A stretch of DNA of 7,804 bases from CAYWLI01 sp964519535 (GTDB taxonomy: Bacteria > Desulfobacterota > B13-G15 > RBG-16-54-18). The stretch covers positions 1 to 7,804 of the forward strand of contig CAZFIR010000279.1 of assembly GCA_964519535.1 (NCBI GenBank), written 5' to 3'. The notes under the pieces were generated by a model. It saw only the letters and a program-made list of their open reading frames with translations. It did no database searches and was not told the DNA's origin. Of the stretch, positions 6,411-7,804 are shown piece by piece (the stretch's first letter is position 1; every line of letters starts with the position of its first letter). The position numbers and the translations under genes are program-made.

Positions 6411-7205
6411 TTAATATCGAACGAAAAACCGGGCCTTTCTCTTCTTGCTGACAAAGATGTTGTATAAAACCCGCCTGAGCCCGCCAGCATCGAGGTTTCT
6501 CGTGAGCTTTCCGCCGATTGCCAAGGAAATAACCCCCTTTTCCTCAGATACTACGATGACCACCGCATCGGTCTCCTCAGTGAGCCCCAGGGCTGCGCGA
6601 TGGCGGGCTCCCAGGGTCTTGACGAGGCGGGGATTAGCGGTCAAGGGGAGGAAACAACGGGCGGCCGCAAGCTTTCCCCCTTGGATCAGAATGGCTCCAT
6701 CGTGGAGGGGAGAAGGGGGGAAAAAAATAGTTGTAATCAACTCCTTGGTTACGGTGGCATCTACGGGAACTCCCACCTCTACATGTTTGTCCACCTCGGC
6801 CTCCCGTTCCAAGACAATCAGGGCACCTATTCGCCTCCTGGCCATACTGAGGGCAGCGTCGATGATCTCTTCCACGATGGGGGCACCATGGGTCGAGGAG
6901 GGCTCGAAAAAAAAGGGGTTCTTGCCCACCGTGGAGAGGGCCCGGCGAATGTCATGTTGAAATATAACCACGATGATCAGGATGATGGAGCTGAGAAAGT
7001 TATTCAAGATCCAGTGCAACGTCATCAACCTGCCCAGTTGGGAGACGAGAAGGGCGATAATGAGCAAAACCAGGCCGATGAGTATCTGAAAGGATCGGGT
7101 CCCCCGGACCAGGAGGAAAATCCAGTAGATCACCGCGGCAACGATGAGGATGTCGAAGACGTCCTGCAACCTGAAGTGGGTCAAGACTTCACCTAATCCC
7201 ATCAT
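6411..7205 (-). CDS. cdaA: Membrane diadenylate cyclase CdaA (DacA/YbbP family)
   Basis: CdaA joins two ATP molecules into cyclic-di-AMP, a second messenger controlling potassium and osmolyte balance and cell-wall homeostasis in the bacteria where it has been studied. The 264-residue product matches the usual size (B. subtilis 273). Three hydrophobic helices lie at about 17-33, 39-56 and 66-83, followed by a cytoplasmic DAC domain at about 105-235. The catalytic motifs are intact: PLHDGAI with DGA at 169-171, and GARHRAA with RHR at 201-203, then GLTEETDAVVIVVSEE. The gene begins ATGATG; the first ATG (7205) overlaps the folP stop as ATGA and GAGGAA lies 8 bases upstream. The second ATG (7202) is an alternative. 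It is followed after 15 bp by cdaR. The coding strand has a T8 run (6907-6914) and a T7C6 run (6715-6727), the latter just before the DGA motif. Confidence 0.97.
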   Translation of the reverse strand: MMGLGEVLTHFRLQDVFDILIVAAVIYWIFLLVRGTRSFQILIGLVLLIIALLVSQLGRLMTLHWILNNFLSSIILIIVVIFQHDIRRALSTVGKNPFFFEPSSTHGAPIVEEIIDAALSMARRRIGALIVLEREAEVDKHVEVGVPVDATVTKELITTIFFPPSPLHDGAILIQGGKLAAARCFLPLTANPRLVKTLGARHRAALGLTEETDAVVIVVSEEKGVISLAIGGKLTRNLDAGGLRRVLYNIFVSKKRKARFFVRY

Positions 7206-7804
7206 CTTCCCGATTCCTCAGTATGAATAATGGCATCCACCATATCGACCGCCTGCCTCGCTGAAGCCACCTCGTGGACCCTTACGATGTGGGCGCCTTT
7301 GAGGACGGAGACGGCCACCGTGGCCAGGCTCCCGATCCCACGCTGGTGCACCTCTGCGTCCAACACAGCGCCGATGAATGACTTACGGGAGGTCCCGATT
7401 AAAAGCGGCCTTCCCAAGACATTGAGTTCATAAAGGCGGTTGATGATGACGAGATTATCCTGAACCCTCTTGCCGAAACCGATGCCAGGATCAACAATCA
7501 CCTGGTGGGGGTCTACCCCTCCCCGCTCGGCTTTTTTTATCCCCTCGCGCAGATAGGCGATAATCTCACCCATGAGGTCTTCATAAAAGGGGTCCTGTTG
7601 CATCATCTTGGGGGTCCCCTGGATATGCATGATGATCAGCGGGGTGTCGTATCGGGCGGCCACAGCGGGTATCTGCGGGTCGAAGCGCAGTCCGCTGATG
7701 TCGTTGATCATCTGGGCACCAGCCTCAATTGCCCGCTCGGCCACCTGCGACTTATAGGTGTCCACCGATAGGGGGATTTTGAGATGTGAAGCCAGCCCCT
7801 CGAT
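7202..7804 (-). CDS. folP: Dihydropteroate synthase FolP (5' partial, cut by the window's right edge)
   Basis: FolP condenses para-aminobenzoate with 6-hydroxymethyl-7,8-dihydropterin diphosphate to form dihydropteroate in folate synthesis; it is the sulfonamide target. The frame is open to the right edge: codons before the GTG at 7765 read IEGLASHLKIPLS and join smoothly to VDTYKS, so that GTG is an internal valine and not the start. The visible 200 residues show, in order, VDTYKS, INDISG, IIMHIQGTPKMMQ, DPGIGFGK, LIGTSRKSFIG, RGIGSLATVA and RVHEV, the strand and loop signatures of the TIM-barrel family. The missing N-terminus should contain the TPDSF-type loop. The gene ends in TGA overlapping the cdaA ATG. 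It is the most upstream operon gene seen here, and its own start and the operon promoter lie outside the window. Confidence 0.96.
   Translation of the reverse strand: MEGLASHLKIPLSVDTYKSQVAERAIEAGAQMINDISGLRFDPQIPAVAARYDTPLIIMHIQGTPKMMQQDPFYEDLMGEIIAYLREGIKKAERGGVDPHQVIVDPGIGFGKRVQDNLVIINRLYELNVLGRPLLIGTSRKSFIGAVLDAEVHQRGIGSLATVAVSVLKGAHIVRVHEVASARQAVDMVDAIIHTEESGR
7214..7219 (-). promoter_or_regulatory. Ribosome binding site of cdaA
   Basis: GAGGAA on the minus strand lies 8 bases before the first ATG of cdaA and within the final codons of folP, supporting the start at 7205. A second purine patch, GGGAAG, directly abuts the ATG and is too close to serve it. Confidence 0.55.

Noticed and set aside
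6600..7196. A 198-codon open frame on the plus strand opposite cdaA
   Set aside because: Its composition is low-complexity (Gly, Asp, Gln, Glu rich), as expected from the reverse complement of membrane and catalytic codons, and cdaA is certain on the other strand.
7763..7765. GTG as the start of folP
   Set aside because: The frame stays open to the window edge and the preceding codons (IEGLASHLKIPLS) fit the dihydropteroate synthase fold, so the GTG encodes an internal valine.

Overview
The window looks like chromosomal DNA of a Gram-negative bacterium, most likely a deltaproteobacterium (Desulfobacterota) or a close relative. This is an inference. It rests on the gene order folP-cdaA-cdaR-glmM-pdxJ, on a PdxJ-type vitamin B6 pathway next to a diadenylate cyclase, and on a large multi-PAS HD-GYP sensor. 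No tRNA, rRNA, insertion sequence, CRISPR array or phage gene is visible.

Left part (1-2156, + strand): the 3' portion of a gene for a multi-PAS sensor ending in an HD-GYP domain, a predicted cyclic-di-GMP phosphodiesterase. Its 5' end lies outside the window. A small stem-loop followed by a T-rich stretch straddles its stop codon. A 181-bp intergenic region (2157-2337) with a possible promoter and a clear Shine-Dalgarno sequence leads into an M20-family metallopeptidase/deacylase (2338-3681, + strand).

Right part (3644-7804, - strand): a compact operon read right to left. It holds folP (dihydropteroate synthase, cut by the window's right edge), cdaA (membrane diadenylate cyclase), cdaR (YbbR-domain partner of CdaA), glmM (phosphoglucosamine mutase) and pdxJ (pyridoxine 5'-phosphate synthase). 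folP/cdaA and cdaR/glmM overlap by 4 bp as ATGA. cdaA and cdaR are 15 bp apart, and glmM and pdxJ are 8 bp apart with the pdxJ ribosome site running into the glmM stop codon. The operon promoter is not in the window. The genes combine folate synthesis, cyclic-di-AMP synthesis and its control, the first committed amino-sugar step toward peptidoglycan and LPS, and pyridoxal phosphate synthesis. The cdaA-cdaR-glmM core is known in Firmicutes, where the three proteins interact and tie c-di-AMP level to cell-wall precursor supply.

The operon meets the M20 gene tail to tail, with the two coding sequences overlapping by 38 bp. No acpS follows pdxJ here, although that gene often does in Proteobacteria. 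Most of the window is conserved housekeeping DNA and I found no convincing undescribed system. The points worth a second look are the 38-bp convergent overlap, homopolymer tracts inside cdaA, a short CdaR, a cysteine cluster in one PAS domain and the unassigned substrate of the M20 enzyme.
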